From positions 1 to 64,000 of the forward strand of contig JAJSZS010000002.1 in assembly GCA_030262725.1 (NCBI GenBank): a stretch of 64,000 nucleotides of DNA. Reading direction: 5' to 3'. A program made the translations under genes and the position numbers. This stretch comes from Candidatus Desulfofervidus auxilii (GTDB taxonomy: Bacteria > Desulfobacterota > Desulfofervidia > Desulfofervidales > Desulfofervidaceae). Positions 55,000 through 63,912 of the stretch are shown piece by piece. The number at the start of each line of letters is the position of its first letter. Position 1 is the first letter of the stretch. The notes below the pieces were generated by a model, which was given only the letters and a program-made list of their open reading frames with translations, ran no database searches and was not told the origin of the DNA.

Positions 55000-55437
55000 C
55001 TAAAGGATAAAAGTACCTGTCTCATTTAAATGAGCAGATAAATTGTCTGCAATTTTAATAAAACGTGGGACTTCTTGACCTCTGATAAGGACCTTTATTT
55101 TACTTTTCTTTATACCAAAAAGATGAATTATATCCTTTATAGCTTTATCTATATCAAATTCTTTACATGAATAGATATCTAAATTCATCTCTGATGTAGC
55201 TAAATTTGCATGAATGCTTATGTGGCTTTCTGCAATCATCACAAATCCAAAAATCATCTCAATATCATTCATATAATATCTATTTACATACGGAGGAGAT
55301 ACCTTATTCATGTTAATTTCAGTAGGATATTTGTCCAAAAACTCATAAATGAAATGATTGTCTGAAATTTTATTATAATCACATTCTACTCCATCAATTA
55401 TGAGATGATATCCTTTGCCATCACGGACCTTTTCCAT
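55000..55437 (-). CDS. speD: S-adenosylmethionine decarboxylase proenzyme
   Basis: 145 residues. Makes decarboxylated SAM for spermidine. The self-cleavage site is Glu70-Ser71 in 'AESHISIHA' (Ser becomes the pyruvoyl group), with catalytic His76 and Cys91. Short bacterial class 1b length. AAGGAGG Shine-Dalgarno. Operon with speE and an ornithine decarboxylase. Confidence 0.93.
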   Translation of the reverse strand: MEKVRDGKGYHLIIDGVECDYNKISDNHFIYEFLDKYPTEINMNKVSPPYVNRYYMNDIEMIFGFVMIAESHISIHANLATSEMNLDIYSCKEFDIDKAIKDIIHLFGIKKSKIKVLIRGQEVPRFIKIADNLSAHLNETGTFIL

Positions 55438-55459
55438 TTTTTGCCTCCTTGACTAAATT

Positions 55460-56293
55460 TTACCATTTTAATTCTTTATTCATAATTCTTTGGTATAATG
55501 TTTTAGGTAAAAAACACCATTTATGAACTTCTGAATCATAAAATCTTACTCCAGTAACAGGTGCCTTTTGTGGCTTTCTAGGATTGTATTTCATTGAAGC
55601 AATTGAAAATGTCCACCAATTTCCAGGATATGTAGCAATTGGCACAGAATATAAATCAACAATTGAAAATACTTTTTTTAAAGTTTCTTGTATTTCAATA
55701 GTAACATCTCTATGAAAACATAGAGATTCACTATGAGTTACAAATAAACCATCATCTTTTAAAGCTTTTTTCACATGAAGAAAAAAATCATAAGAATATA
55801 AACTGCGGGCAAAACCAATAGCATCTGTTGAATCTACAATAACAACGTCAATATCTTTAACACCTTTTATAAATTCAGAGCCATCTCCAATATGAATTTC
55901 TACTTTTGGATTATCTAATGATTGTGAAACAAATTTTAAAAGATTTTTTGAAACTTCAATGACTTGTTTATCAAGTTCTGCCAAATAAACTTTTTCAACA
56001 CTTTCATGTTTTAAAACTTCTCTAACAGCCCCTCCATCTCCTCCTCCTATAACAACAATTTTCTTTGCACAGGGATGTGTATGCATGGCAATATGAACTA
56101 GCATTTCGTGATAAAAAAATTCATCCCTTTGGGTCAATTGAACAATGTTATCTAAAACAAGGACTTTTCCAAAATCAGGGGTTTCTAATACTAAAATCTC
56201 TTGATATGAGCTTCTTCCTTTAAATAATATGTTATCAACTTCATAAGTATATTGGATTGGAGAAAAGGGTTCATTTTCTATAAATTTAATCAT
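55460..56293 (-). CDS. speE: Spermidine synthase
   Basis: 277 residues. Aminopropyl transfer from decarboxylated SAM to putrescine. 'YHEMLVHIAMHTHPCAKKIVVIGGGDGG' (in part), 'YLAELDKQVIEVSKN', 'IHIGDGSEFIK' and 'DVVIVDSTDAIG' follow the family. TTTTAGGAGAAAAAT leader. Confidence 0.95.
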   Translation of the reverse strand: MIKFIENEPFSPIQYTYEVDNILFKGRSSYQEILVLETPDFGKVLVLDNIVQLTQRDEFFYHEMLVHIAMHTHPCAKKIVVIGGGDGGAVREVLKHESVEKVYLAELDKQVIEVSKNLLKFVSQSLDNPKVEIHIGDGSEFIKGVKDIDVVIVDSTDAIGFARSLYSYDFFLHVKKALKDDGLFVTHSESLCFHRDVTIEIQETLKKVFSIVDLYSVPIATYPGNWWTFSIASMKYNPRKPQKAPVTGVRFYDSEVHKWCFLPKTLYQRIMNKELKW

Positions 56294-56310
56294 ATTTTTC
56301 TCCTAAAATT

Positions 56311-57477
56311 TTATATTAAAATCACTTTTGGAATAGGAAAGCCATTGAATTCAGATGCATAAGAAACAGTATAAGCCCCTGCAGACAGAATAAGCACTAA
56401 ACTACCTTCTTCTACATCTGGTAAATCAACATGTTTATCTATTACATCCATACTATCACAACTTGGCCCAGCAACTGTCCATTTTTTATATTTACATTTA
56501 TCACTTTTTACTTCAACAATATAAGTATATTTAATACCTCCTAAGCTTTCCATTAAACCATTAAACACACCAACATCTAAATAAAGCCAATTTTCATAAT
56601 TTCTAACTGCTTTACCCAATATTTTGGTTACCATTATTCCTGCATCTCCTATTACAGCCCTTCCAGGTTCAATATGGACTTCAAAATCTCCAGGTATTTT
56701 TTCTTTTAAAAGTTTTGCGACATACTGTTCAATCTCATTAATTTTAGGCGCTATTTTTGTGTAATTTATTGGATATCCCCCTCCTATATTTAATACTTTT
56801 AACTCAATTTTATTTTCAATAGCCCTTTCCCATAGCTGTCTAGCCTTATCTATAGCAATATACCAATTATATAAATTCAAGCACTGCGAACCAACATGAA
56901 AAGTTATACCTATTGGATTTAAGTTCAGCTCCTTAGCTCGCTTTAATAATTCAAAAGCTTCATCTAATTCTACACCAAATTTTTTGCTTAAAGGCCATTC
57001 ACTACCTTCATTAGGTACCGAAATTCTCACATAAACATTACAACCTGGCGCATATTTGTCAAGTTTTTCTAATTCTGTAAAAGAATCAAAAGCAAAAAAT
57101 TTAACTCCATAAGAGTATGCTTTTTTAATAAAATTTATAGATTTAATTGGATTACTAGAAATAATTAAATCCGGATTTATATTTAAATTAATTAATAAAT
57201 CAAGTTCACCTTCAGAAGCAATTTCAAATCCTATTTTATGATTTTTTAAAAGTTTTAAAATTTTTTCATCTGAATTTGCTTTTACTGCATAAAAAACTTT
57301 GCTGTTTTGAATATTTTTCCCTATTAAAGAAACATTTTCTGCAATTTTTTCTTCATCCATTAAAAGCACAGGAGTAGATATATCTGGATTGTGATCAATA
57401 AATGAAAGTACTTTTAATAATGTTCTTTTTGTGACAATTTTTCTATGCCATGCTTCTATTTTAAATTTTTTAACCAT
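56311..57477 (-). CDS. Ornithine decarboxylase-type PLP decarboxylase (fold III)
   Basis: 388 residues. PLP lysine Lys66 in 'FYAVKANSD', 'GITFHVGSQC', 'LNIGGGYP', 'EPGRAVIGDAG' and the substrate Cys/Asp motif 'AGPSCDSMDVI'. Makes putrescine for speE. Lysine/ornithine bifunctional forms look alike, so the substrate is not certain. The upstream region holds a tandem 24-bp duplication carrying its -35. Confidence 0.9.
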   Translation of the reverse strand: MVKKFKIEAWHRKIVTKRTLLKVLSFIDHNPDISTPVLLMDEEKIAENVSLIGKNIQNSKVFYAVKANSDEKILKLLKNHKIGFEIASEGELDLLINLNINPDLIISSNPIKSINFIKKAYSYGVKFFAFDSFTELEKLDKYAPGCNVYVRISVPNEGSEWPLSKKFGVELDEAFELLKRAKELNLNPIGITFHVGSQCLNLYNWYIAIDKARQLWERAIENKIELKVLNIGGGYPINYTKIAPKINEIEQYVAKLLKEKIPGDFEVHIEPGRAVIGDAGIMVTKILGKAVRNYENWLYLDVGVFNGLMESLGGIKYTYIVEVKSDKCKYKKWTVAGPSCDSMDVIDKHVDLPDVEEGSLVLILSAGAYTVSYASEFNGFPIPKVILI

Positions 57478-57508
57478 AGTAGAGCTATTTTTCCTTTTTA
57501 TGATAAGA

Positions 57509-57559
57509 TGTCAAGATGTTTAGTAAAATTTTTATCAAGATGTTTAGTAAAATTTTTAT
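57509..57559 (-). repeat. Tandem 24-bp duplication in the ornithine decarboxylase promoter region
   Basis: Two perfect adjacent copies, 57512-57535 and 57536-57559, starting CAAGATGTTTAG on the plus strand. On the minus strand each copy ends in a -35-like TTGA: one TTGATA (57538-57533) and one consensus TTGACA (57514-57509). No clear -10 follows. Confidence 0.8.
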
Positions 57560-57565
57560 GGAATT

Positions 57566-58603
57566 TTATGGGAAAAGAGGTGGTATTTTTAAACCAGTTT
57601 CTTCTGGAAGATTTAACATAATATTCATATTTTGAATAGCTTGTCCTGAAGCACCTTTACCCAAATTGTCAATAGCTGCCATAATTACTATTTTTTTGGT
57701 TCTTTCATTTACTTTTACTCCTAAATGACATTCATTTGTACCTCGCACATAAATTGTTTGTGGTACATTAGGAGGAACTAATACTTTTATAAAATATCTT
57801 TCTAAATAAAAATTTTTTATTAATTTATAAGCATCTTCTGTTGTGATACTCTCTGTAAGATGAGCATAAATAGTAGTAAACATGCCTCTTGAAGCAGGAA
57901 TAAGATGAGGAACAAAAGTAACTTTTACTTCTCTACCAGCAATAAAACTTAATTCCTGTTCTATTTCAGGTGTATGACGATGAATACAAACATTATATGC
58001 CTTCATATCTTCATTAGCTTCACAAAAATGTGTAGTCAATTTAGGACTACGACCAGCACCACTTACACCAGACTTAGCATCAATAATAATGCTATTAATA
58101 TCAATTAATTTTTCTTTTAAAAAAGGAGCAAGAGCAAGAATGGCTGTTGTAGGATAACAACCTGGATTAGCTACTAAATCTGTTTTTTTAATTTCATTTT
58201 CATAAATTTCTGGTAATCCATAAACTGCTTTTTGTATAATTTCTTTTGCTTTATGCTCTCCATACCAAGCTTCATAAATACTTACATCCTTTAAACGAAA
58301 ATCAGCACTTAAATCAATAACTTTTTTCTTTTCTTCCAATAATTTAGGAACTATGTCCATAGAGACTTGATGAGGTAGGGCAGTAAAAAATAAATCTGCC
58401 TCTGATATAATTGTTTCTGAATCAGGGGAGACAAGAGTCAAATACTCATAATTTTTAAATCCTGGAAAGAGATCAGAAATTTTTTTCCCAGCAAATTGTT
58501 TTGAAGTGACAACAGTTACTTTTACTTTAGAATGATTTGAAAGAAAACGAAGTAATTCTAAACCTGTATAGCCTGTTGCACCAAAAATACCAACTCTTAT
58601 CAA
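57566..58603 (-). CDS. argC: N-acetyl-gamma-glutamyl-phosphate reductase
   Basis: 345 residues. TTG start just after rpsI; no ATG is available and no Shine-Dalgarno is visible, so it is likely coupled. 'IFGATGYTGLELLRFL', catalytic Cys in 'VANPGCYPT', 'GVSGAGRSPKLTTHF' and 'HRHTPEIEQEL' (catalytic His) identify it. Arginine biosynthesis step 3. Confidence 0.95.
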   Translation of the reverse strand: MIRVGIFGATGYTGLELLRFLSNHSKVKVTVVTSKQFAGKKISDLFPGFKNYEYLTLVSPDSETIISEADLFFTALPHQVSMDIVPKLLEEKKKVIDLSADFRLKDVSIYEAWYGEHKAKEIIQKAVYGLPEIYENEIKKTDLVANPGCYPTTAILALAPFLKEKLIDINSIIIDAKSGVSGAGRSPKLTTHFCEANEDMKAYNVCIHRHTPEIEQELSFIAGREVKVTFVPHLIPASRGMFTTIYAHLTESITTEDAYKLIKNFYLERYFIKVLVPPNVPQTIYVRGTNECHLGVKVNERTKKIVIMAAIDNLGKGASGQAIQNMNIMLNLPEETGLKIPPLFP

Positions 58604-58608
58604 ATTAA

Positions 58609-59001
58609 TTACCGTTTAGAGTATTGGAAAGCTCTTCTAGCACCTGCCAATCCATATTTTTTCCTTTCTTTAACTCTTGGATCTCTTGTAAGAAATCCTG
58701 CTTTTTTTAACATAGGCTTTAATTCTGGATTAAACACTACAAGTGCTCGTGCAATACCATGTCTTATAGCTTGTGCCTGTCCACTTTTTCCACCACCTTT
58801 AACATTAACCATTATATCAAATTTATTTAACATTTGAGTTAATTCCAAAGGTTGACGAATAATCATTAAAAGTGTTTCTCTTTCAAAATATTCATTATAA
58901 GGCTTTTTATTAACAATAATTTGACCTGAACCTGGCGATATTAACCAAACACGTGCAACTGCTGTCTTTCTTTTTCCAGTAGCATAAAATCTTTCTGCCA
59001 T
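58609..59001 (-). CDS. rpsI: 30S ribosomal protein S9
   Basis: 130 residues from ATG 59001, which has TTTAGGTG at good spacing; the longer frame starts on a GTG at 59010. '[15 protein letters not shown]', '[19 protein letters not shown]' and the basic tail '...RRAFQYSKR' that reaches the P site. Follows rplM as usual. Confidence 0.97.
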   Translation of the reverse strand: MAERFYATGKRKTAVARVWLISPGSGQIIVNKKPYNEYFERETLLMIIRQPLELTQMLNKFDIMVNVKGGGKSGQAQAIRHGIARALVVFNPELKPMLKKAGFLTRDPRVKERKKYGLAGARRAFQYSKR

Positions 59002-59010
59002 TTTTTTCAC

Positions 59011-59439
59011 CTAAAGTGATAACGGTATTGGTTTTTGTGCTTGATGGGGATGTTTTGGCCCAGCATATATTTTTAATTTCTTTAACATTTTACGACCAAG
59101 TTTATTTTTAGGTAACATTCTCTTTACAGCCAATTCAATAAGACGCTCTGGTCTTTTTTCCCACATTTGTTTGGCAGTAAGAACTTTCAATCCTCCCATA
59201 TAGCCAGAATGGCGATAATATAATTTTTTTTCCCATTTTTTTCCAGTGAGCCTTATTTTCTCTGCATTAATAACAATAATGTAATCACCTGTATCTACAT
59301 GTGGAGTATAAATAGGTTTGTGTTTGCCCATAAGCCGAATAGCAATTTGACTTGCTAATCTTCCTAAAATTTTTCCAGAAGCATCCACAACATACCACTT
59401 TCTTTCGACATCCTCTTTTCTCAACATAAAGGTCTTCAT
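59011..59439 (-). CDS. rplM: 50S ribosomal protein L13
   Basis: 142 residues: '[18 protein letters not shown]', '[12 protein letters not shown]', '[23 protein letters not shown]' (in part), '[21 protein letters not shown]'. GGAGGC Shine-Dalgarno and an excellent upstream promoter. Confidence 0.97.
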   Translation of the reverse strand: MKTFMLRKEDVERKWYVVDASGKILGRLASQIAIRLMGKHKPIYTPHVDTGDYIIVINAEKIRLTGKKWEKKLYYRHSGYMGGLKVLTAKQMWEKRPERLIELAVKRMLPKNKLGRKMLKKLKIYAGPKHPHQAQKPIPLSL

Positions 59440-59464
59440 CTTAAGCCTCCAAACAACGTTGGGT

Positions 59465-59493
59465 TTTATAATCCAAGAAAATCATCTTGTCAA
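59465..59493 (-). promoter_or_regulatory. rplM-rpsI promoter
   Basis: Minus strand: TTGACA (59493-59488), 17-nt spacer, TATAAA (59470-59465), then a leader with GGAGG. Divergent from the CBS-ACT promoter. Confidence 0.8.
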
Positions 59494-59516
59494 GCAGAAG
59501 AAATTTATAATTGGAA

Positions 59517-59545
59517 TTGACATATTAGAAACTTTGCTTTAAAAA
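59517..59545 (+). promoter_or_regulatory. CBS-ACT gene promoter, leaderless type
   Basis: TTGACA (59517-59522), 17-nt spacer, TAAAAA (59540-59545), 6 nt (AAAGCT), ATG at 59552. No Shine-Dalgarno. Confidence 0.65.
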
Positions 59546-59551
59546 AAAGCT

Positions 59552-60151
59552 ATGCATGTATCAAAATGGATGGTTACAGATATTATTACTGTAAAAAAAG
59601 ATACAGATATAAAAGAAGCTATCCGTTTAATGGAAAAATATTCTATCCGCCATCTGCCAGTAGTAGAAGAAGGGCGTTTTGTAGGTTTTGTTACTGAAGG
59701 AGACTTGCGGCAGTTGCTTATACCAGCTATGCTTGAAGATATTAAGGTAAAAGATGTAATGATTACTGACCCAATTACAGTTACTCCAGAAACAGACATT
59801 GAGACAGCTGCTAAATTGATTTATCAGTATAAAATTGGTGGATTACCAGTATTAAAAGGAAATAAACTAGTTGGAATTATTACTACTACAGATATTCTGC
59901 GAGCCTTTATTGAAATGATGGGTATACTTATGGCTGGTTCTCGTTTAGATGTGGTAATTGGAGATTCCCCTCAGGCATTTAAAGAAGTTTATAATATTAT
60001 TCATCGTCACAATGGCCGCCTTATAAGTTTAGGCATTCTTCCTAATGAACATGAAACAATCTATTCTTTCCGTCTTGAAAGATGTGAATTAGAACCTATT
60101 ATTGAAGCTTTAACTGCTCGTGGCTATAAAGTGATTTCGACTTTTCCATAA
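59552..60151 (+). CDS. CBS-pair protein with C-terminal ACT-like domain
   Basis: 199 residues. Two CBS motifs (about 1-60 and 68-125: 'AIRLMEKYSIRHLPVVEEGRFVGFVTEGDL' in part; 'IGGLPVLKGNKLVGIITTTDIL'), then an ACT-like domain (about 130-199). CBS-ACT proteins of the AcuB kind bind nucleotides and regulate metabolism. Leaderless start, and 1 nt from trmI, so it is co-transcribed. Confidence 0.9.
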   Translation: MHVSKWMVTDIITVKKDTDIKEAIRLMEKYSIRHLPVVEEGRFVGFVTEGDLRQLLIPAMLEDIKVKDVMITDPITVTPETDIETAAKLIYQYKIGGLPVLKGNKLVGIITTTDILRAFIEMMGILMAGSRLDVVIGDSPQAFKEVYNIIHRHNGRLISLGILPNEHETIYSFRLERCELEPIIEALTARGYKVISTFP

Positions 60152-60152
60152 A

Positions 60153-60932
60153 ATGCTCTGGCAACCTGGCGACCTAGTGCTTCTCCTTTCGCCGGAAGGA
60201 AAGCGTTTTATTGTTCGGATTGGACCAAAAAAATTAAGTACACATCATGGTGAAATAGATTTAGAATCACTCACCAAGGTTTCTCCAGGTAATGTTATTT
60301 ATACACATAAAGGTATCCCATTTGTAAGTTTAAAACCTACTCTTTATGACTTTATTCATCATCTTGTTCGGCGCACTCAGATTATTTATCCTAAAGATTT
60401 AGGTTACATCCTTGTCCGTTTAGGCATAGCACCTGGTAATAGAGTGATAGAAGCCGGAGCAGGTAGTGGTGCACTCACTTTAACATTAGCTTGGACTATA
60501 AGACCAACAGGTAAAGTTTATAGCTATGAAAAAGAGGAAAAATTCATAAAAATTTGCTGGGAAAATTTAACTTGGGCTGGTCTAAGTGATTGGGTAGAGC
60601 TTAAGCATCGTGACATTGAACAAGGCTTTGATGAAAGAGATGTAGATGCTATTTTTTTGGATGTAAAGACTCCATGGCAATATCTCTCCCAAGCTTGGGA
60701 AGCTTTAAAAGGAGGATGTGTATTGGGAATGCTTGTACCAACAACAAACCAAGTAAGTGAAATTTTAAAAAATATAGAAAAATTTCCTTTTGTTGATGTT
60801 GAAGTTATGGAAATCCTTTTAAGACGATACAAAACTGTGGCTGAAAGACTGAGACCAGAAGACCGCATGGTAGCTCATACTGGCTATCTTATTTTTGCGA
60901 GGAAAAAGGAAAAAGATGTCAATTGGCGCTAA
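60153..60932 (+). CDS. trmI: tRNA (adenine-N1-)-methyltransferase TrmI
   Basis: 259 residues. Methylates A58 of tRNA, important for tRNA stability in thermophiles. 'LLLSPEGKRFIVRIGPKK' N-terminal beta domain; Rossmann core with 'IYPKDLGYILVRLGIAPGNRVIEAGAGSGALT' (in part), 'IFLDVKTPW' and 'RMVAHTGYLIFARK'. The family is common in thermophiles. Confidence 0.93.
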   Translation: MLWQPGDLVLLLSPEGKRFIVRIGPKKLSTHHGEIDLESLTKVSPGNVIYTHKGIPFVSLKPTLYDFIHHLVRRTQIIYPKDLGYILVRLGIAPGNRVIEAGAGSGALTLTLAWTIRPTGKVYSYEKEEKFIKICWENLTWAGLSDWVELKHRDIEQGFDERDVDAIFLDVKTPWQYLSQAWEALKGGCVLGMLVPTTNQVSEILKNIEKFPFVDVEVMEILLRRYKTVAERLRPEDRMVAHTGYLIFARKKEKDVNWR

Positions 60933-61782
60933 ACTTATGTTAACATTTTTTAAAAGTTTACCTTTAAATGCAATTGAACCCATTGCTAAATTTACAAAAG
61001 AAATAGCTTATCCACTCTTACAACAACGCCGAAAGATTGCCATGGCAAATTTGAATTTGGCTTTTAACAATCAGATATCTATTTTACAAAAGCATAAAAT
61101 CCTTAAACAAAACCTCAACTTTTTTGGGCGAGGAATATTAGAACTTGGTAAATCTCTTTACTTACCACCAGAAGATATCTTGGAAAAATTTATTTTTTAT
61201 GGTGAGGAGTATTTAAAAAGAGCTGCTGCTAAAGGAAAAGGCATCATTGCCATCAGTGCCCATATGGGAAATTTCCCTCTACTTTGTATAGCACTATGTT
61301 TAAAGGGCTACAAAACAGCTACTATTGCTAAATTACCACGGATAAAGGCACTAACTGAAGCTATAAAAGCCTATACTGATAAAATAGGTATCAAATTTAT
61401 TTCACCTACTAATGGGAAAAGGGCTGCCTTTGAAAGCTTACAACATTTAAAAAAAGGTGGGCTTCTTTTCTTGCAATTAGATCAAAATGCCCCAAAACAT
61501 AGAGCAATGATTTCATTCTTTGGCTATACTGTGCCTATGCCAAGGAGCCCTGTACTTTTAGCTCAAAAAACAGGAGCAACAATCTTACCTATTTTTACTA
61601 TTTATGAACCATGTCTAAGGCACAAGGTTTTTATCGAACCACCAGTAGAGCTTGAAGGAAATTTAGAAAAAGACCTTACTTATCTTATGCAAATTGTTGA
61701 AACTTATGTGCGTCACTATCCAGAACAGTGGTGGTGGTGGCACAGAAGATGGAAAGAACATATCGATTATGAAAATTTATAG
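60916..61782 (+). CDS. LpxL/HtrB-type lysophospholipid acyltransferase
   Basis: 289 residues from ATG 60916 (AAAAAGGAAAAAG; the longer frame lies inside trmI). 'RRKIAMANLNLAFNN', catalytic His in 'ISAHMGNFPLL', 'GLLFLQLDQNAP', 'GYTVPMPRSPVLLAQKTGA' and the closing 'YPEQWWWWHRRWK' mark the lipid A lauroyl/myristoyl transferase family. Acts on lipid A at the inner membrane. Overlaps trmI by 17 nt. Confidence 0.92.
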   Translation: MSIGAKLMLTFFKSLPLNAIEPIAKFTKEIAYPLLQQRRKIAMANLNLAFNNQISILQKHKILKQNLNFFGRGILELGKSLYLPPEDILEKFIFYGEEYLKRAAAKGKGIIAISAHMGNFPLLCIALCLKGYKTATIAKLPRIKALTEAIKAYTDKIGIKFISPTNGKRAAFESLQHLKKGGLLFLQLDQNAPKHRAMISFFGYTVPMPRSPVLLAQKTGATILPIFTIYEPCLRHKVFIEPPVELEGNLEKDLTYLMQIVETYVRHYPEQWWWWHRRWKEHIDYENL

Positions 61783-61853
61783 TTAATAGGGGAGAAAAAT
61801 TCATACAAATTTACCAAGAAAGAGGACGTTGGTGGTAAATAGACAGACAATGA

Positions 61854-62129
61854 TTACATATTCAAGATATCCTTTATCGAAGTGCTCAGGTATTTATTCC
61901 AGAAGAAAGGGAAATAGTCAGCGAATCTACTTTGAAATATTTCTGCCATCTTTCAGGAAATAAAGAGAAACAGACAAATCATTTATTTTTTGACAAAAAA
62001 GCTAAGACAAAAGAGATTTGGTATCATGGCTTTGCTAGCTATTCAAAAAATACACAAGCAAATCCCGTTATTGATGAGGATTTTAAAAACTGTTATAAGA
62101 AATGGAAAAATAGAAAAATATCAAAATAG
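61854..62129 (+). pseudogene. 5'-truncated gene fragment of unknown origin
   Basis: An open frame of 91 codons between a TGA at 61851 and TAA at 62127-62129. It reads like real protein ('ILYRSAQVFIPEERE', 'KYFCHLSGNKEKQTNHLFFD', 'EIWYHGFASYSKNTQANPVI', each a short piece), but has no ATG and no Shine-Dalgarno; only a TTG at 61932. Probably the remnant of a gene lost by deletion, or an insertion scar next to the AAA-nuclease pair. The bases 61783-61853 hold no feature I can support. Confidence 0.4.
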
Positions 62130-62189
62130 TCATGGTTTGTGCTTGTAGAAGTTTTCAAGATAATGGAAGAAGAGAAAAGGGAGGTTTTA

Positions 62190-63569
62190 ATGAAAATCAT
62201 AGGAGAAAATTTTGGTCCACTTATTAATTTTGATATAAAGATTAAGCCTTTTACTCTTTTTATAGGTCCAAATGCTTCTGGAAAATCCTATATTGCTTAT
62301 CTTATATGGTGTCTTTTTAAAGTCGAACCTGATTTTGATGAATTAGATAAAATTTTACAAAATCATGTTAAAGATATAAAAGATACTAATTTGATCAAAA
62401 ATATAAAAGATTTTCTAAAAAATATTTTTTACAATCCTGATCTTTTTTATGTCGAGCTAGAAGATCTACTTAAGGATACTTTTTCAATAAATGAAGTTAG
62501 CGAACTTATACGGGAGGGAGCGGAAAAAGCTAAATTTGCTGTTACTAATGATAACGGGTCTGCGAAAATAAGCTTTAGCTTAACTAAAGAAAAAGGACTT
62601 CAATTACAAAAAATAGAAGGAATAGAGGATAAAATTAAAAGTTTAGAAATAAAAACAAAAAGAATTATTAAAAACAAATCAGGGATTAAAGTGATATTGT
62701 TAATGAACGGAGAAGAACTATATAGCTTAGACCTTCAGAGCTCAAAAGATATCTATGAACTCTGTAGATTTATACCTATTGCTTTTCAAGAAATTTTTGA
62801 TGGGTATTTCCCTTATTTTGAAGTTCCGCTTCTTCCTGATGGAAAAGCAGGGCTCATGCGAGCACACTCAGCGATAGTCTATGCTTTAATGGAAAGGAAA
62901 TGGAAGCAAGTTATTCCGTTAAATGCTGCTGATGCAGAATTTATGAGAGCTTTTGAAATTTTAGAGCCAAGAATAAAAAATAAAGAAATAGCTAATTTAG
63001 CTTCTTTTATAGAAGAGAAGATAAATGCTCAATTTTTATTGTATCGTGAACCTCCAAGATATGTTGTGAAGATAAGGGGATTAGAGATGCCTATTGAACG
63101 AGCTCCTTCAGGACATAGAGAAATAGCTTCATTTATTCTTGCGCTTAAATATGGGTTAGAAAAAAATACAATGCTTATTATGGAAGAGCCAGAGGCACAC
63201 CTTCATCCAGATGCACATTCTATAATAACAAGGGCATTAGCTGGCCTTTCCAAATTTAGTGATGTGCTGATAACTACACACAGTGTATACATTCTTGATG
63301 AGATAAGTAATTTGATCAAACTTAATGAACTAAACTCCATAGAGAAAAAAGAATTAGGTTATGAAGAATGGGAGGGAATTAAACCAGATGATGTAGGTGT
63401 ATATTTCTTTAGCTTTGATGGAAAAGTGAAATCTTTAGAAATTACTGAGGAAGGAATAGAGGAAAGTGGGCTTGATCAAGTAGTTCTAGAAATGGCAAAT
63501 GCTCATGCAAGGGTGGAAAGTAAATTTGAAAGTAAAAGAGTTTCTAAACAATATTCCACAAAATTGTAA
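62190..63569 (+). CDS. AAA/ABC-type ATPase (AAA15/OLD-like) of a two-gene module
   Basis: 459 residues from ATG 62190, chosen for its AAAAGGGAGG at ideal spacing; two earlier in-frame starts have none. Walker A 'FIGPNASGKSYIAYL' near the N-terminus, Walker B 'TMLIMEEPEAHLHPDAH', signature-like 'ERAPSGHREIASFILALKYG' and the H-loop 'VLITTHSVYILDEISNLI'. The architecture is that of the single-chain SMC-like ATPases with an insert of about 200 residues, common in defence systems (OLD, AbiL, PARIS-like). Overlaps the nuclease-like gene at its 3' end. Confidence 0.88.
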   Translation: MKIIGENFGPLINFDIKIKPFTLFIGPNASGKSYIAYLIWCLFKVEPDFDELDKILQNHVKDIKDTNLIKNIKDFLKNIFYNPDLFYVELEDLLKDTFSINEVSELIREGAEKAKFAVTNDNGSAKISFSLTKEKGLQLQKIEGIEDKIKSLEIKTKRIIKNKSGIKVILLMNGEELYSLDLQSSKDIYELCRFIPIAFQEIFDGYFPYFEVPLLPDGKAGLMRAHSAIVYALMERKWKQVIPLNAADAEFMRAFEILEPRIKNKEIANLASFIEEKINAQFLLYREPPRYVVKIRGLEMPIERAPSGHREIASFILALKYGLEKNTMLIMEEPEAHLHPDAHSIITRALAGLSKFSDVLITTHSVYILDEISNLIKLNELNSIEKKELGYEEWEGIKPDDVGVYFFSFDGKVKSLEITEEGIEESGLDQVVLEMANAHARVESKFESKRVSKQYSTKL

Positions 63570-63912
63570 ACACAAGAAAAGTTTAAAGAAGGACAATTGT
63601 CTAATATTGTGCTCTAAAGCAGATTTTATTATTGAACATGATAATTGTATTTCCTCAAGTGGTTGTGATGCAATTGCTATTGATTTTAATAATAAAAAGC
63701 TATACCTGATTGAAGTAAAGAAAGGAAGGTTTGATAGCAAAGATGCAAAGAGGGCAATAAAGCAACTTAATGAATGCATTGATTATTATGGTAAAAAATT
63801 AAAAGATTTTGAATTCAAACCCGTTATCCTTCGTGGTAACAAAAAGAGAATGGAAGGAAGTGCAAGGGAATTTTTAATTAGAAGAAAACATGAATTGAGA
63901 AAAAGAGGTTAA
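63499..63912 (+). CDS. Small PD-(D/E)XK-like nuclease partner of the AAA ATPase
   Basis: Up to 137 residues; starts possible at ATG 63499, ATG 63505 or TTG 63526, the last after GGGTGG, so the N-terminus is uncertain. 'CDAIAIDFNNKKLYLIEVKKG' (in part) is a D...ExK catalytic arrangement: Asp, about 11 residues, then Glu-Val-Lys. 'KADFIIEHDNCISSSG' supplies an upstream acidic residue. The basic tail ends 'RKHELRKRG'. No closer family is recognised. It overlaps the ATPase gene by up to 71 nt, so they are co-translated. The rest of the window (63913-64000) is AT-rich with no feature seen. Confidence 0.75.
   Translation: MLMQGWKVNLKVKEFLNNIPQNCKHKKSLKKDNCLILCSKADFIIEHDNCISSSGCDAIAIDFNNKKLYLIEVKKGRFDSKDAKRAIKQLNECIDYYGKKLKDFEFKPVILRGNKKRMEGSAREFLIRRKHELRKRG

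Noticed and set aside
57486-57491. -10 element for the ornithine decarboxylase gene
   Set aside because: AAAATA at 17 nt from the TTGACA matches the consensus at only a few positions.
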